From Haemophilus parainfluenzae (GTDB lineage Bacteria > Pseudomonadota > Gammaproteobacteria > Enterobacterales > Pasteurellaceae): DNA of 64,000 bases. The notes under the pieces were generated by a model. It was not told the DNA's origin. It was given only the letters and a program-made list of their open reading frames with translations, and ran no database searches. The DNA is taken from assembly GCF_003252725.1 (NCBI RefSeq), contig NZ_QEPO01000002.1, positions 310,001-374,000 on the forward strand, given 5' to 3'. This document shows positions 1-8,852 of the stretch, piece by piece (position 1 is the first letter of the stretch; each line of letters starts with the position of its first letter). Both the position numbers and the translations under genes were made by a program.

Positions 1-2017
1 TATCAGCTGAAAGTAAGAATAAATCACTTCCGCCAGTACCAGCAGAAAGAATCATCCCTTCTGATACACCGAATTTCATTTTACGTGGTGCCAGGTTTGC
101 AACCACAATAACAAAACGACCTTCTAATTCTTCAGGTTTGTTGTAAGCAGCTTTAATGCCAGAGAACACTTGGCGAGTATGGTCACCTAAATCTAATTTA
201 AAACGTAAGAGTTTGTTTGATTCAGGTACGGCTTCGCATTTCAGTACTTTTGCCACACGCATATCGATTTTAGCAAAATCGTCAATGGTAATAGTGTCAG
301 CAATTGGTTCGACATTTGAAAGTGCGGTCGCTTTTGCCGCTGTTTTTTCTGTCGATTTGTTTGCTTCAGCGAAAAGTGCTTTAGTTTCTTCTACAACTGC
401 ATCAATTTGTTTTTTCTCTAAACGCGAGAAAAGCGCTTTAAATGGAGTAAGTTGATGACCTAATAGTGGTTGTGCAATATTATCCCACGTTAGTTCTGTT
501 TGTAAGAACGCTTCTGCATGTTCCGCCAGTTTTGGAAGAACCGGTTTTAAGTAAGACATCAATACACGGAAAAGCTCGATACCCATTGAGCAAACTGCTT
601 GTAATTCAGCCTCTTTGCCTTCTTCTTTCGCAATTACCCAAGGTGCTTTTTCATCAATATATTTATTGGCTTTATCGGTTAATGCCATAATTTCACGAAT
701 GGCTTTGTTGTATTCACGGCTTTCATAATAAGCAGCAATTTGTTCAGCTTTTGTAGTAAATTCAGCAAAAAGTGCTTCATCTTCTAGTTTATCGGCTAAT
801 TTGCCTTCAAAACGTTTAGCGATAAATCCAGCATTACGAGAAGCCAAATTGACTAATTTATTAACGATATCTGTATTGACACGTTGAACGAAATCTTCCA
901 AATTGAAATCGAGATCTTCGATACGATCGTTTAATTTTGCTGCGTAGTAGTAACGCAAACATTCTGGATCAATGTGATTTAAATAGGTGCTGGCTTGGAT
1001 AAATGTACCACGTGATTTAGACATTTTGGCGCCATCTACGGTGACATAACCGTGAGCAAACACATTGGTTGGTTTGCGGTATTCGCTCCCTTCTAACATC
1101 GCCGGCCAGAATAGGCTGTGGAAATACACGATATCTTTACCGATAAAGTGATAAAGTTCTGCATCGCTGTTTTCTCCCCAGAATTCATTAAAATCAATGC
1201 CTTCACGATCGCAGAGATTTTTGAAAGAAGCCATGTAGCCGATTGGCGCATCTAACCAAACATAGAAGAATTTATCTTTTGCACCTGGAATTTCAAAACC
1301 AAAATAAGGGGCATCACGAGAGATATCCCATTGTTGCAAACCACTTTCAAACCATTCTTGCATTTTGTTTGCAATTTCCGGTTGAAGTGAGCCAGAGCGA
1401 GTCCATTCTTTTAACATCCCTTCAAAAGCAGGTAAGTCAAAGAAGAAGTGTTCAGATTCTTTAATGATTGGTGTTGCACCTGATACAGCAGAACGTGGAT
1501 TAATTAAATCCATCGGGCTATAAGTGGATGCACAAACTTCGCAGTTATCACCATATTGATCTTCAGCTTTACATTTTGGGCAAGTCCCTTTGACGAAACG
1601 ATCTGGTAAGAACATGTTCTTTTCAGGGTCGAATAACTGAGAAATCACTTTTGTTTTAATGAAGCCTTTGGCTTTCAATTTATTGTAAATCTCAGCAGTG
1701 AGTTGTTTATTTTCTTCACTGTGAGTAGAGTGATAGTTATCAAAACTGATATTAAAACCTGCAAAATCACGGACGTGATCAGCTTTTGCTTTTGCGATTA
1801 ATTCTTCAGGTGTGATACCTAATTTATCGGCATTAAGCATAATTGGTGTGCCGTGCGCGTCATCTGCACAGACAAAATGAATTTTATTGCCACGCATACG
1901 TTGGAAACGCACCCAAATATCCGCTTGAATGTGTTCTAACATATGGCCTAAATGAATGGCGCCATTTGCATAAGGTAATGCACAAGTGACTAAAATTTTA
2001 CGAGGTTGAGTTGTCAT
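1..2017 (-). CDS. metG: Methionyl-tRNA synthetase (C-terminal end cut by window edge)
   Basis: Class I aminoacyl-tRNA synthetase that charges tRNA-Met and initiator tRNA in the cytoplasm. Translated from an ATG at 2017, the N-terminus reads [19 protein letters not shown] followed by the HIGH-type motif HLGH near residues 22-25. A zinc knuckle with CPKC and CEVC pairs lies near 1545-1590. The KMSKS loop is near residues 331-335, in the position expected for the E. coli type. The C-terminal tRNA-binding/dimerisation domain is present almost to its end; about 672 codons are visible, so only some ten residues should be missing. A USS lies in the linker near 320. The gene diverges from mrp, the same pairing as in E. 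coli. Confidence 0.97.
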   Translation of the reverse strand, partial: MTTQPRKILVTCALPYANGAIHLGHMLEHIQADIWVRFQRMRGNKIHFVCADDAHGTPIMLNADKLGITPEELIAKAKADHVRDFAGFNISFDNYHSTHSEENKQLTAEIYNKLKAKGFIKTKVISQLFDPEKNMFLPDRFVKGTCPKCKAEDQYGDNCEVCASTYSPMDLINPRSAVSGATPIIKESEHFFFDLPAFEGMLKEWTRSGSLQPEIANKMQEWFESGLQQWDISRDAPYFGFEIPGAKDKFFYVWLDAPIGYMASFKNLCDREGIDFNEFWGENSDAELYHFIGKDIVYFHSLFWPAMLEGSEYRKPTNVFAHGYVTVDGAKMSKSRGTFIQASTYLNHIDPECLRYYYAAKLNDRIEDLDFNLEDFVQRVNTDIVNKLVNLASRNAGFIAKRFEGKLADKLEDEALFAEFTTKAEQIAAYYESREYNKAIREIMALTDKANKYIDEKAPWVIAKEEGKEAELQAVCSMGIELFRVLMSYLKPVLPKLAEHAEAFLQTELTWDNIAQPLLGHQLTPFKALFSRLEKKQIDAVVEETKALFAEANKSTEKTAAKATALSNVEPIADTITIDDFAKIDMRVAKVLKCEAVPESNKLLRFKLDLGDHTRQVFSGIKAAYNKPEELEGRFVIVVANLAPRKMKFGVSEGMILSAGTGGSDLFLLSAD

Positions 2018-2101
2018 TATTTTTCTCTTATTCTTTTTGCAAAAATTGCGAGTATGTTACCCGATTAGTGTGATTTTTTCTAGTTTAGTTATACTTTTAA
2101 C

Positions 2102-2131
2102 TTAACATTTGAGGTGTAAAAGGAGTAGAAT
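2102..2131 (+). promoter_or_regulatory. Candidate sigma70 promoter for mrp
   Basis: TTAACA (2102-2107) and TAGAAT (2126-2131) are separated by 18 bp in the metG/mrp divergent gap. This is a by-eye match; the start of transcription would be about 40 bases before the mrp ATG. Confidence 0.4.
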
Positions 2132-2178
2132 ATCCCTGACAAATTTACTCTACTACCTACTACTATTAAAGGAATATT

Positions 2179-3291
2179 ATGGCAACTGCTTTTTCTGAAA
2201 ATTTAACAGCAGAACAACAGTCTCAGGTTCTGCAACTTTTCCAACAATTTCAACACCCAACCTTACAAAAAGACTTAATCGAATTAAAGACTTTGAAGAA
2301 AGTTGAAAAAGGCGGTGACGTATTACGTATTGAATTACAATTGCCTTTTGCATGGAACACTGGCGTGGAGCAAGTGAAACAACAGCTTTCAGATGCATTA
2401 TTAAAAGCGACCGATAGCAAAGAAATCAAATGGGTGGTGAATTATCAAATTGCAACGTTAAAACGTGCAAATAATCAACCCGCTGTTAAAGGCGTGAAGA
2501 ACATCATTGCGGTGACTTCAGGTAAAGGTGGGGTAGGTAAATCATCCGTTTCGGTGAATCTTGCGCTAGCTTTACAAGCTCAAGGTGCTCGCGTAGGGAT
2601 CTTAGATGCAGATATTTACGGTCCATCTATTCCGCATATGTTAGGTGCACCGCATCAACGCCCAACTTCACCAGATAATCAACATATCACCCCAATTAAA
2701 GCATATGGTTTATCTGCAAACTCAATCGGTTTCTTAATGGATGAAGATAATGCAACCATTTGGCGTGGTCCAATGGCGAGTAGTGCATTAAGTCAGCTTT
2801 TAAATGAAACATTATGGGATAGCTTAGATTACTTAGTGATTGATATGCCACCGGGTACAGGTGATATCCAATTGACCCTTTCACAACAAATCCCTGTAAC
2901 GGGTGCGGTAGTGGTAACAACACCACAAGACATCGCTTTATTAGATGCGGTGAAAGGCGTATCTATGTTTGAGCGTGTATCTGTACCAGTATTGGGAATT
3001 GTGGAAAATATGTCTATGCATATTTGTAGCAACTGTGGCCATCACGAAGCGATTTTCGGTACCGGTGGTGCAGAAAAAATGGCACAAAAATACAATGTGA
3101 AAGTATTAGGTCAGTTACCATTGAATATCCAAGTTCGTCAAGATTTGGATGCGGGTAAACCAACTGTGGTTGCAGCACCAGACAGTGAAATTGCGAAATC
3201 TTTCTTAGATTTAGCAGAGAAAGTATCAACCGAGCTTTACTGGCAAGGCTCTGTGATTCCAGGCGAGATTTTATTCCGCGAAGTGAAATAA
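2179..3291 (+). CDS. mrp: Mrp/ApbC-family iron-sulfur cluster carrier ATPase
   Basis: P-loop ATPase of the Mrp/NBP35 family that binds and transfers Fe-S clusters to apoproteins in the cytosol. The protein is 370 aa. An N-terminal MIP18-like domain (about 1-95) precedes the ATPase domain, with the deviant Walker A GKGGVGKS near 115-122 and the switch/Walker B region VIDMPPGTGD near 220. The conserved C-terminal CxxC (CSNC, about residues 282-285) that holds the bridging cluster is present. The start has an AAAGGA ribosome site 6-7 bases upstream. The gene stands alone and ends at a USS-pair terminator. Confidence 0.95.
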   Translation: MATAFSENLTAEQQSQVLQLFQQFQHPTLQKDLIELKTLKKVEKGGDVLRIELQLPFAWNTGVEQVKQQLSDALLKATDSKEIKWVVNYQIATLKRANNQPAVKGVKNIIAVTSGKGGVGKSSVSVNLALALQAQGARVGILDADIYGPSIPHMLGAPHQRPTSPDNQHITPIKAYGLSANSIGFLMDEDNATIWRGPMASSALSQLLNETLWDSLDYLVIDMPPGTGDIQLTLSQQIPVTGAVVVTTPQDIALLDAVKGVSMFERVSVPVLGIVENMSMHICSNCGHHEAIFGTGGAEKMAQKYNVKVLGQLPLNIQVRQDLDAGKPTVVAAPDSEIAKSFLDLAEKVSTELYWQGSVIPGEILFREVK

Positions 3292-3313
3292 TCACAAAAA
3301 CACTATAAAAATT

Positions 3314-3351
3314 AACCGCACTTTAGGTTATCCAAAGTGCGGTTATTTTTT
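3314..3351. terminator. Inverted USS pair forming a terminator
   Basis: AACCGCACTTT at 3314-3324 and its complement AAAGTGCGGTT at 3334-3344 form an 11-bp stem, followed by a T-run. It sits between the convergent mrp and the histidine phosphatase gene, the usual place for Haemophilus USS pairs acting as rho-independent terminators. Confidence 0.85.
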
Positions 3352-3364
3352 TAGCTAAATTTAG

Positions 3365-3994
3365 TTATTTTAAATGATCCGCATCATTTATTTTCTCAAC
3401 GCGAAAACCGTTCTCATCGTCATAATGTACAACACTGATTGAGGTGTTAATGAGCGATACCGATTTATCTTCATCGCGGTGATTTTGCCAGGTTGCACCG
3501 TTTAATAAGGCAAGCAATAAACGCAAGGTATGGCCATGCGACACAATGAGAATATTGCCTTGATTGTGAATCTTAATAATATCGTGCAATGCTTTCATGG
3601 CTCGTTTGCCTAATTGCTCAAAGGTTTCTCCGCCATTTACTTGAGCTTTGTAATTGGCAGGATCTTTAATGAGTTGCTGGAATTCGGGATGTTCTCTTAA
3701 AGTATCGACAAGTTGACCTTCCCAGGTACCAAAATATTGTTCATTTAAACCTTGGTGATGGAAAAGGGGAATATCACGTTCACCGATAATATGATAGGCT
3801 GTTGCGATAGTACGTTTTAATACGCTGGAGTAGGCGGCAACAAAAGGAATATGATTAAGTGCCATACCTGTTTTTTTCGCACCATTAATGCCTTCTTCAG
3901 TTAAAGGGGAATCGCCATGACCTTGCATTAAACCTTCCGTATTCCAAACAGTTTTACCGTGGCGAATGAAATAAAAAGTGAGTTGTTTTTTCAT
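3365..3994 (-). CDS. Histidine phosphatase (phosphoglycerate mutase-like) family protein
   Basis: The 209-aa protein has the branch-1 histidine phosphatase signature: FIRHGKT with the catalytic His near residue 12, an LTEEG segment, an N-EQYFGTWEG acidic loop near 87, and a second active-site SHGH near residue 153. Proteins of this shape include cofactor-dependent phosphoglycerate mutases, GpmB-like and CobC-like phosphatases; at this length it is more likely a small-molecule phosphatase than the glycolytic mutase, but the substrate cannot be read from the sequence. It is monocistronic: a terminator for the upstream leftward operon lies just before its start, and a USS pair closes it. Confidence 0.85.
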   Translation of the reverse strand: MKKQLTFYFIRHGKTVWNTEGLMQGHGDSPLTEEGINGAKKTGMALNHIPFVAAYSSVLKRTIATAYHIIGERDIPLFHHQGLNEQYFGTWEGQLVDTLREHPEFQQLIKDPANYKAQVNGGETFEQLGKRAMKALHDIIKIHNQGNILIVSHGHTLRLLLALLNGATWQNHRDEDKSVSLINTSISVVHYDDENGFRVEKINDADHLK

Positions 3995-4004
3995 TTTTCA
4001 TGTC

Positions 4005-4039
4005 CATAAAAAAGATTAAGGAAGCCGAAACTTCCTTAA
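4005..4039 (-). terminator. Terminator of the macAB-outer membrane factor operon
   Basis: On the minus strand TTAAGGAAG (4039-4031) pairs with CTTCCTTAA (4024-4016) around a 6-base loop, then a T-rich run. It follows directly after the TolC-like gene. Confidence 0.75.
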
Positions 4040-4047
4040 TCATGATT

Positions 4048-5415
4048 TTAACGGGAGTAATAACCTGCCATTGAACTATATACGGCATTTTCTGCTTGAA
4101 TGATGTTGTATTTCGCATTCAAGATAGAAAGCTGAGAGCTTTTCTCTGTGTTTGCCGCAGCAAGCCATTCACGTAATTCAGATACGCCGGCATTGTAACG
4201 ATCACGATAGTATTTGGTGATACGTTGGTTATAGCTGTGTGTTTTTTGCAAGTTAGCAAAGGCACTTTGTGCTTGTGTGTAGGCGAAGTAGTTGGTATCT
4301 ACATCGTTCAAGGCTTTAGTAATGCTTTGCTCGTAGTTTAAACGTGCAGTTTCATAATCTGCTTCAGAGATTTTCACGTTCCATTTCACCGTATTCCAGT
4401 TGAGGAATGGTAGGCTAATACCGATTAAACCTGTACCCACTGGATTGTGCAATGCGTTACCGACTTTAGTACCACTTGATGTCAAGCTGCCGCCTAAAGT
4501 CACTTCAGGGAACCAGCCTTTTTCAGTTGCTTTCGCATTTTTGAATGCGCTGCTTAAGCGATATTGATAGCCTTTCACATCAGGACGATTCGCAATTACA
4601 GAAACAGGTACATTTAAGTTCACACCCACGTTTTTCACATTAAGAATGTGTGGGAAGTTGATATTTAATGCTTCTTCCGGTTTTAAGTTCAGTAAGTTAC
4701 GCAAAGTTTGTTCCGCTGTTTTGCGTTGTGTTTGATAGTTGATCAAGTTGTTACGTGCGGTTAATACGGCTTGTTGTGCTTGATCTACGCTTGCACTGTC
4801 CGCGACACCTTGCGATAAACGACGTTGCATAATGCTGCTAATGTCGTTGTAGTATTTAATGGTTTCCTCGGTTGTGCTGATAGCATCATTCAAATAAGCA
4901 ATTTGATAATACGTTGTCACAACTGAGTTGATGAGTGAAAGTTTGGTTGCTTCTAAATCTTCAGCAGTAGCTTTATGTGACCATTCTGCGGCATCTGCAG
5001 TATCCGCTAAACGTTGCCATAAATCTAACGTATAACTCACATTTAATGCACCTTGATGGCTTACTGTTGAGCTGCCACCTGTCTTCACGTTTTTACTTGC
5101 AGAAGATTGGGTTGAACCGCTAAATGCAGGAATTAAATTCGCACCTGCAAGGTTTGCATTATATAGAGCACGGTTTACGGCAACAGACGCTTTGGCTAAA
5201 TCTTTGTTGTTAACTAATGCTTGTTCTACCACACGATTTAATTGTGAATCATTGTAAAGCGCCCACCAGTTTTCTTTTACATTAAATTGTTTGGTGATTT
5301 CCGCATAATTTTGGTAATCCTGCTGGCTCGCTTTATAAGAATCACCGATGTTAGCACAACCTGCTAGAGCAGTAGCCATCGCGATTGCTAAGGTTAATTT
5401 TTTCATTTTTAACAT
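4048..5415 (-). CDS. TolC/NodT-family outer-membrane efflux lipoprotein
   Basis: 455-aa outer-membrane channel subunit of a tripartite exporter. It begins with a lipoprotein signal peptide and lipobox LAGC (lipidated Cys20), followed by two repeated OEP-type coiled-coil hairpin regions (about 60-240 and 270-450) as in NodT/OprM proteins. The first ATG (5415) is preferred to the ATG three codons later because AGGA lies about 8 bases upstream of it. It is the last gene of a leftward operon after macA and macB, so it should be the dedicated outer-membrane partner of MacAB. Classical TolC lacks a lipobox, so this is the lipidated subfamily. Confidence 0.9.
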   Translation of the reverse strand: MLKMKKLTLAIAMATALAGCANIGDSYKASQQDYQNYAEITKQFNVKENWWALYNDSQLNRVVEQALVNNKDLAKASVAVNRALYNANLAGANLIPAFSGSTQSSASKNVKTGGSSTVSHQGALNVSYTLDLWQRLADTADAAEWSHKATAEDLEATKLSLINSVVTTYYQIAYLNDAISTTEETIKYYNDISSIMQRRLSQGVADSASVDQAQQAVLTARNNLINYQTQRKTAEQTLRNLLNLKPEEALNINFPHILNVKNVGVNLNVPVSVIANRPDVKGYQYRLSSAFKNAKATEKGWFPEVTLGGSLTSSGTKVGNALHNPVGTGLIGISLPFLNWNTVKWNVKISEADYETARLNYEQSITKALNDVDTNYFAYTQAQSAFANLQKTHSYNQRITKYYRDRYNAGVSELREWLAAANTEKSSQLSILNAKYNIIQAENAVYSSMAGYYSR

Positions 5416-5441
5416 GGATTTTTTCCTTTCTTTTTCAATTA

Positions 5442-5484
5442 AAGTGCGGTCAAAAATTAGTGAGAATTTTAACCGCTCTTTTGT
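5442..5484. repeat. Imperfect inverted USS pair between macB and the outer-membrane gene
   Basis: A perfect USS core (AAAGTGCGGT) is opposed by a degenerate copy (AACCGCTCTTTT) about 20 bases away. The hairpin would lie inside the macAB-OMF transcript and could lower expression of the last gene. Function is inferred. Confidence 0.5.
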
Positions 5485-5500
5485 GTTTTACAAAATTTCT

Positions 5501-7432
5501 TTATTCTCGTGCAAGGGCGGTAATCGGATCTAATTGTGCTGCGCGTTTTGCCGGCATGTAACCGAAGATCACACCAATCAGGGTAGAGAAGACCACTGCT
5601 GCAACAATTGAGCCAGTTGAGAATGCCATCGTAAAGTCAGTCATAAATACGTTAAATAGCAGACCGATTAAACCCGAAAGCAGAATCCCCGTCACGCCAC
5701 CAATTAAACAAATCAACACCGCTTCAATCAAAAATTGTTGCAGAATATTAAATTGTCTTGCTCCAATAGCCATTCGCACACCAATTTCTTTGGTTCGTTC
5801 TGTCACGGAAACCAACATAATATTCATTACACCAATCCCACCAACGATCAATGAAATAAAGGCGATAGAGGAAATGAGCAATTTCATCGTGCCTGTAGTG
5901 CTTTCAATAGTTTGTTTAATGGTATCGCTATTCATGATAAAGAAATCTTTTTTACCATGGCGCATGGTGAGCAATTCAGTAATTCCTTTTTCAGCGACAG
6001 TCGTATTCACGGAATCATCCACTTTAACGGTAATAGAACCAATCTTTTTACTGCCCGAAATACGATTCATCACGGTGGTGTAAGGCGCATAGAGATTAAG
6101 TGAACTGCTTGCCCCGCCCATTTGTTTATCGGATACCACGCCAATAATACGTAATGGACGTTTATTAAACATCACAATTTTGCCGATAGGATTTTCATCG
6201 GGGAAAATTGACTTTTTCGCACTTTCATCGATTAAGGCTACTTGGTTGTTATCAGCAACATCTTGAGCAGAAAATAAATTACCGGATTTTAGTTTTAAGC
6301 CATCGACATCAAAATATTGTTCGCCTACACCTTTTAAACTGGTCGAGGAGAACGTCTGGTTACCATAAATCAATGTGCCACTTGATGAGCTATTCGGCGT
6401 GACACTTTGTACATAACTTTGTTGATTCAAGGCTGTGGCATCATTAATTGTGAGATTCTGCATCTGTTCAGCACGACGATCACCAAAGCCAGTACCATTA
6501 AAGATAGTCATGGTACTTGTACCAATACCTTTGATATTCTCTAAGATTTTTTGCTGTGAACCATTTCCCAATGCCACGACAGAAACTACAGAGGTAATCC
6601 CGATAATAATCCCGAGCATGGTTAAAAGAGAACGCATTTTGTGGGCAATAATCGCACTCACAGACATACGAAAGGCTTCAACAAATTGATCTTTGCTGAA
6701 CCCAAAGTGCGGTTTAGATTTGGTTGGATTTTCGACCGCACTTTTTACCGCTTCTTTTTGTGTATCGCCAATAATTTCGCCGTCTTTAATTTCAATCACG
6801 CGATTTGCACTGGCGGCAATTTCTCGGTCATGGGTTACCATAATAATGGTGTGGCCTTCGGCGTGTAATTGACGCAGAATTTCCATCACATTTTGACCGC
6901 TTTGCGAATCCAATGCGCCAGTGGGTTCATCGGCTAAAATAATTTCACCGCCATTCATCAACGCACGGGCAATACTCACACGTTGTTGCTGACCTCCAGA
7001 AAGCTGGCTTGGTTTATTTTGCCATTTATCACCTAAGCCCAATTTTTCTAAAAGTTGTTTTGCACGAGAAAGACGTTTTTCTTGCGACATCCCCGCATAA
7101 ATTGCAGGCAAGGCGACGTTTTCTGCTGCGGTCAAGCTCGACAATAAGTTATAGCGTTGGAAAATAAAGCCGAATTTTTGGCTACGTAAATCTGACAGCT
7201 GATCTTTGCTTAATTCAATGGTTTCTTTGCCATTGATTTTGTAAGAGCCACTGGTTGCCGTATCCAAGCATCCAATGATATTCATCAAGGTTGATTTACC
7301 CGAACCGGATTGCCCAATAATCGCGACGAAATCGCCTTTTTCAATATTTAAAGAGACATTCTTTAAAATATGAACACGATTTTCGCCTTCACCGAAGTAA
7401 CGGTTGAGATCCTTAATTTCAATAATATTCAT
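5501..7432 (-). CDS. macB: MacB: ABC-type macrolide/peptide export ATPase-permease
   Basis: Inner-membrane ABC exporter of the type VII (mechanotransmission) class, which drives substrate from the periplasm through the outer-membrane channel. At 643 aa it matches the family. The N-terminal ATPase has Walker A GQSGSGKST (about 40-48), signature LSGGQQQR (about 144) and Walker B ILADEPTGALD. A linker (about 230-245) leads to TM1 near 270, a large periplasmic domain (about 290-510), and three C-terminal TM helices of the FtsX-like permease. An inverted USS pair encodes the linker (6704-6744). It lies 18 bp after macA. Confidence 0.95.
   Translation of the reverse strand: MNIIEIKDLNRYFGEGENRVHILKNVSLNIEKGDFVAIIGQSGSGKSTLMNIIGCLDTATSGSYKINGKETIELSKDQLSDLRSQKFGFIFQRYNLLSSLTAAENVALPAIYAGMSQEKRLSRAKQLLEKLGLGDKWQNKPSQLSGGQQQRVSIARALMNGGEIILADEPTGALDSQSGQNVMEILRQLHAEGHTIIMVTHDREIAASANRVIEIKDGEIIGDTQKEAVKSAVENPTKSKPHFGFSKDQFVEAFRMSVSAIIAHKMRSLLTMLGIIIGITSVVSVVALGNGSQQKILENIKGIGTSTMTIFNGTGFGDRRAEQMQNLTINDATALNQQSYVQSVTPNSSSSGTLIYGNQTFSSTSLKGVGEQYFDVDGLKLKSGNLFSAQDVADNNQVALIDESAKKSIFPDENPIGKIVMFNKRPLRIIGVVSDKQMGGASSSLNLYAPYTTVMNRISGSKKIGSITVKVDDSVNTTVAEKGITELLTMRHGKKDFFIMNSDTIKQTIESTTGTMKLLISSIAFISLIVGGIGVMNIMLVSVTERTKEIGVRMAIGARQFNILQQFLIEAVLICLIGGVTGILLSGLIGLLFNVFMTDFTMAFSTGSIVAAVVFSTLIGVIFGYMPAKRAAQLDPITALARE
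6704..6744. repeat. Inverted USS pair inside macB
   Basis: AAAGTGCGGT at 6704-6713 faces ACCGCACTTT at 6735-6744. Both are inside the coding sequence, in the linker between the ATPase domain and the first transmembrane helix. Confidence 0.8.
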
Positions 7433-7450
7433 TAATTTTCTACCGCACTT

Positions 7451-8629
7451 TTAGAACATTCTTGGACCACGAGGCATAGAGCCAACTTGTTCACCATTCG
7501 CGACTTGCGACACAATGACTTTTTCACCTTCGTTTAAACCCGATTTGATTTCAGTTTTGAAATCATTTTGAACGCCGATTTCAACTTCACGCGGTTCAGG
7601 TTGATTTTTATCATTCAATACATTCACAAAGCTTTTGCCATCACGTTTTTGAATAGCCATATTGGAAACTAATAAGACATCTTTTGCGTTGGCAATTTTG
7701 ATATTGTTTTCTGTCGTCATTCCGATGCGTAAAATACGATCAGGGTTATCAATCAAAACATTGGCGTAATAGTAGATCGCACTGGTCGTTGAGCTGCTTG
7801 AGCTACTTAAAGATGATGTTGAAGAGCTATCACTTGTCGTGGTATTGGCTGGATCAACAGAATCAATAACGGAGTGATATACGGTTTGGCTATCTGATAA
7901 AATAGTAAAGCTGACTTTTTGACCTGCTTTGACTTTGGTAATATCACCTTCCGAAATCTCAGGTTTAATTTTCATTTTGCTTAAATCGGCAATAGTTACA
8001 ATCGTTGGCGTCGTTTGGTTGGCATTAACGGTTTGACCTTCTGAAACAGGCACAGAAATAACGGTACCGTCCATTGGAGCGGTGATTTTGGTATAGCTCA
8101 CATTGGTTTCAGCGGTATTCACTTCAATTTCAGCTTGTTTGATATTGGCTTCAACAGCTTCCATTTCGGCTTTCGCATTATCAAGGGTGCTTTTAGCTGT
8201 ATTCAGACTATCTAAAGATGTCGCTTTTTGTGTATAAAGTTTTGATAAGCGGTTATAGCTTGAAAGGGCTACATCATAAGCGGTTCTCTTCGCTTTTAAT
8301 TGCGCTTGATAGCTAACCAATGCCGCCTTTTTGGTATTTAAGGTATTAATTTGGGTTGTAGAATCAATATCTGCGATCATTTCGCCTTTTTTGATTTCTT
8401 GTCCTAATTTGACATAGAGTTTGGTAATTTTACCCGAAGCTTGGGCACCAACATCAACTTCATTTACGCTTTCAACCGAACCAGAGGCAACAACTGTTTT
8501 TTCCACATTGCCACGTGTAACCGATTCAGTCAGATAGGTGGTTTCTTGCTTGCTATTGCTTGAGAAAAAATAATAAGCTGCGCCAGCAGCAATGAGTAAT
8601 CCAAGTAAAATAAAAAAGCGTTTTTTCAT
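7451..8629 (-). CDS. macA: MacA: periplasmic adaptor (membrane fusion protein) of the MacAB exporter
   Basis: 392-aa adaptor with one N-terminal membrane anchor (about 5-22). A split lipoyl/barrel-sandwich domain (about 55-85 and 180-210) is separated by a long coiled-coil hairpin (about 88-175), followed by a beta-barrel and a membrane-proximal domain. Residues about 260-285 form an unusually Ser/Thr-rich stretch in a loop before the YYYANV strand. It is the first gene of the operon with macB and the lipidated outer-membrane factor. The promoter region holds palindromes, see separate entry. Confidence 0.93.
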   Translation of the reverse strand: MKKRFFILLGLLIAAGAAYYFFSSNSKQETTYLTESVTRGNVEKTVVASGSVESVNEVDVGAQASGKITKLYVKLGQEIKKGEMIADIDSTTQINTLNTKKAALVSYQAQLKAKRTAYDVALSSYNRLSKLYTQKATSLDSLNTAKSTLDNAKAEMEAVEANIKQAEIEVNTAETNVSYTKITAPMDGTVISVPVSEGQTVNANQTTPTIVTIADLSKMKIKPEISEGDITKVKAGQKVSFTILSDSQTVYHSVIDSVDPANTTTSDSSSTSSLSSSSSSTTSAIYYYANVLIDNPDRILRIGMTTENNIKIANAKDVLLVSNMAIQKRDGKSFVNVLNDKNQPEPREVEIGVQNDFKTEIKSGLNEGEKVIVSQVANGEQVGSMPRGPRMF

Positions 8630-8657
8630 AAAGACTTTGTCATCCCAAATAAAAAAA

Positions 8658-8708
8658 TGAACGTTTGTTCAGTGAAGGTGTATTCTAAAGGCAAACTTTT
8701 CAGTTTGC
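8658..8708 (-). promoter_or_regulatory. macA promoter region with two palindromes
   Basis: On the minus strand a -10-like TAGAAT lies at about 8686-8681. Just downstream of it is a 14-bp perfect dyad TGAACGTTTGTTCA (8658-8671), the form of operator many TetR/AcrR-type repressors use. Upstream lies a second dyad, GCAAACT/AGTTTGC (8691-8708), around 4 bases. The first would sit at the transcription start and could block initiation. The regulator is not in this window; its identity is inference. Confidence 0.5.
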
Positions 8709-8852
8709 ACGAAAAATCTTCAAGTTAGACCTAAAAATCCTCAAAAATTCAGTATTAATTTAATGAAAGTGCGGTTAGTTTTGGGATCAAATTCACAACG
8801 CCAGACTTTTCGTATAGAATGGAGAAATTATTTTCAATTTATTGAGAAATTT

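Noticed and set aside
8763-8852. In-frame upstream start for glnS giving 30 more residues
   Set aside because: The extension is not GlnS-like, starts in a USS, and ATG 8853 gives the usual 557 aa.
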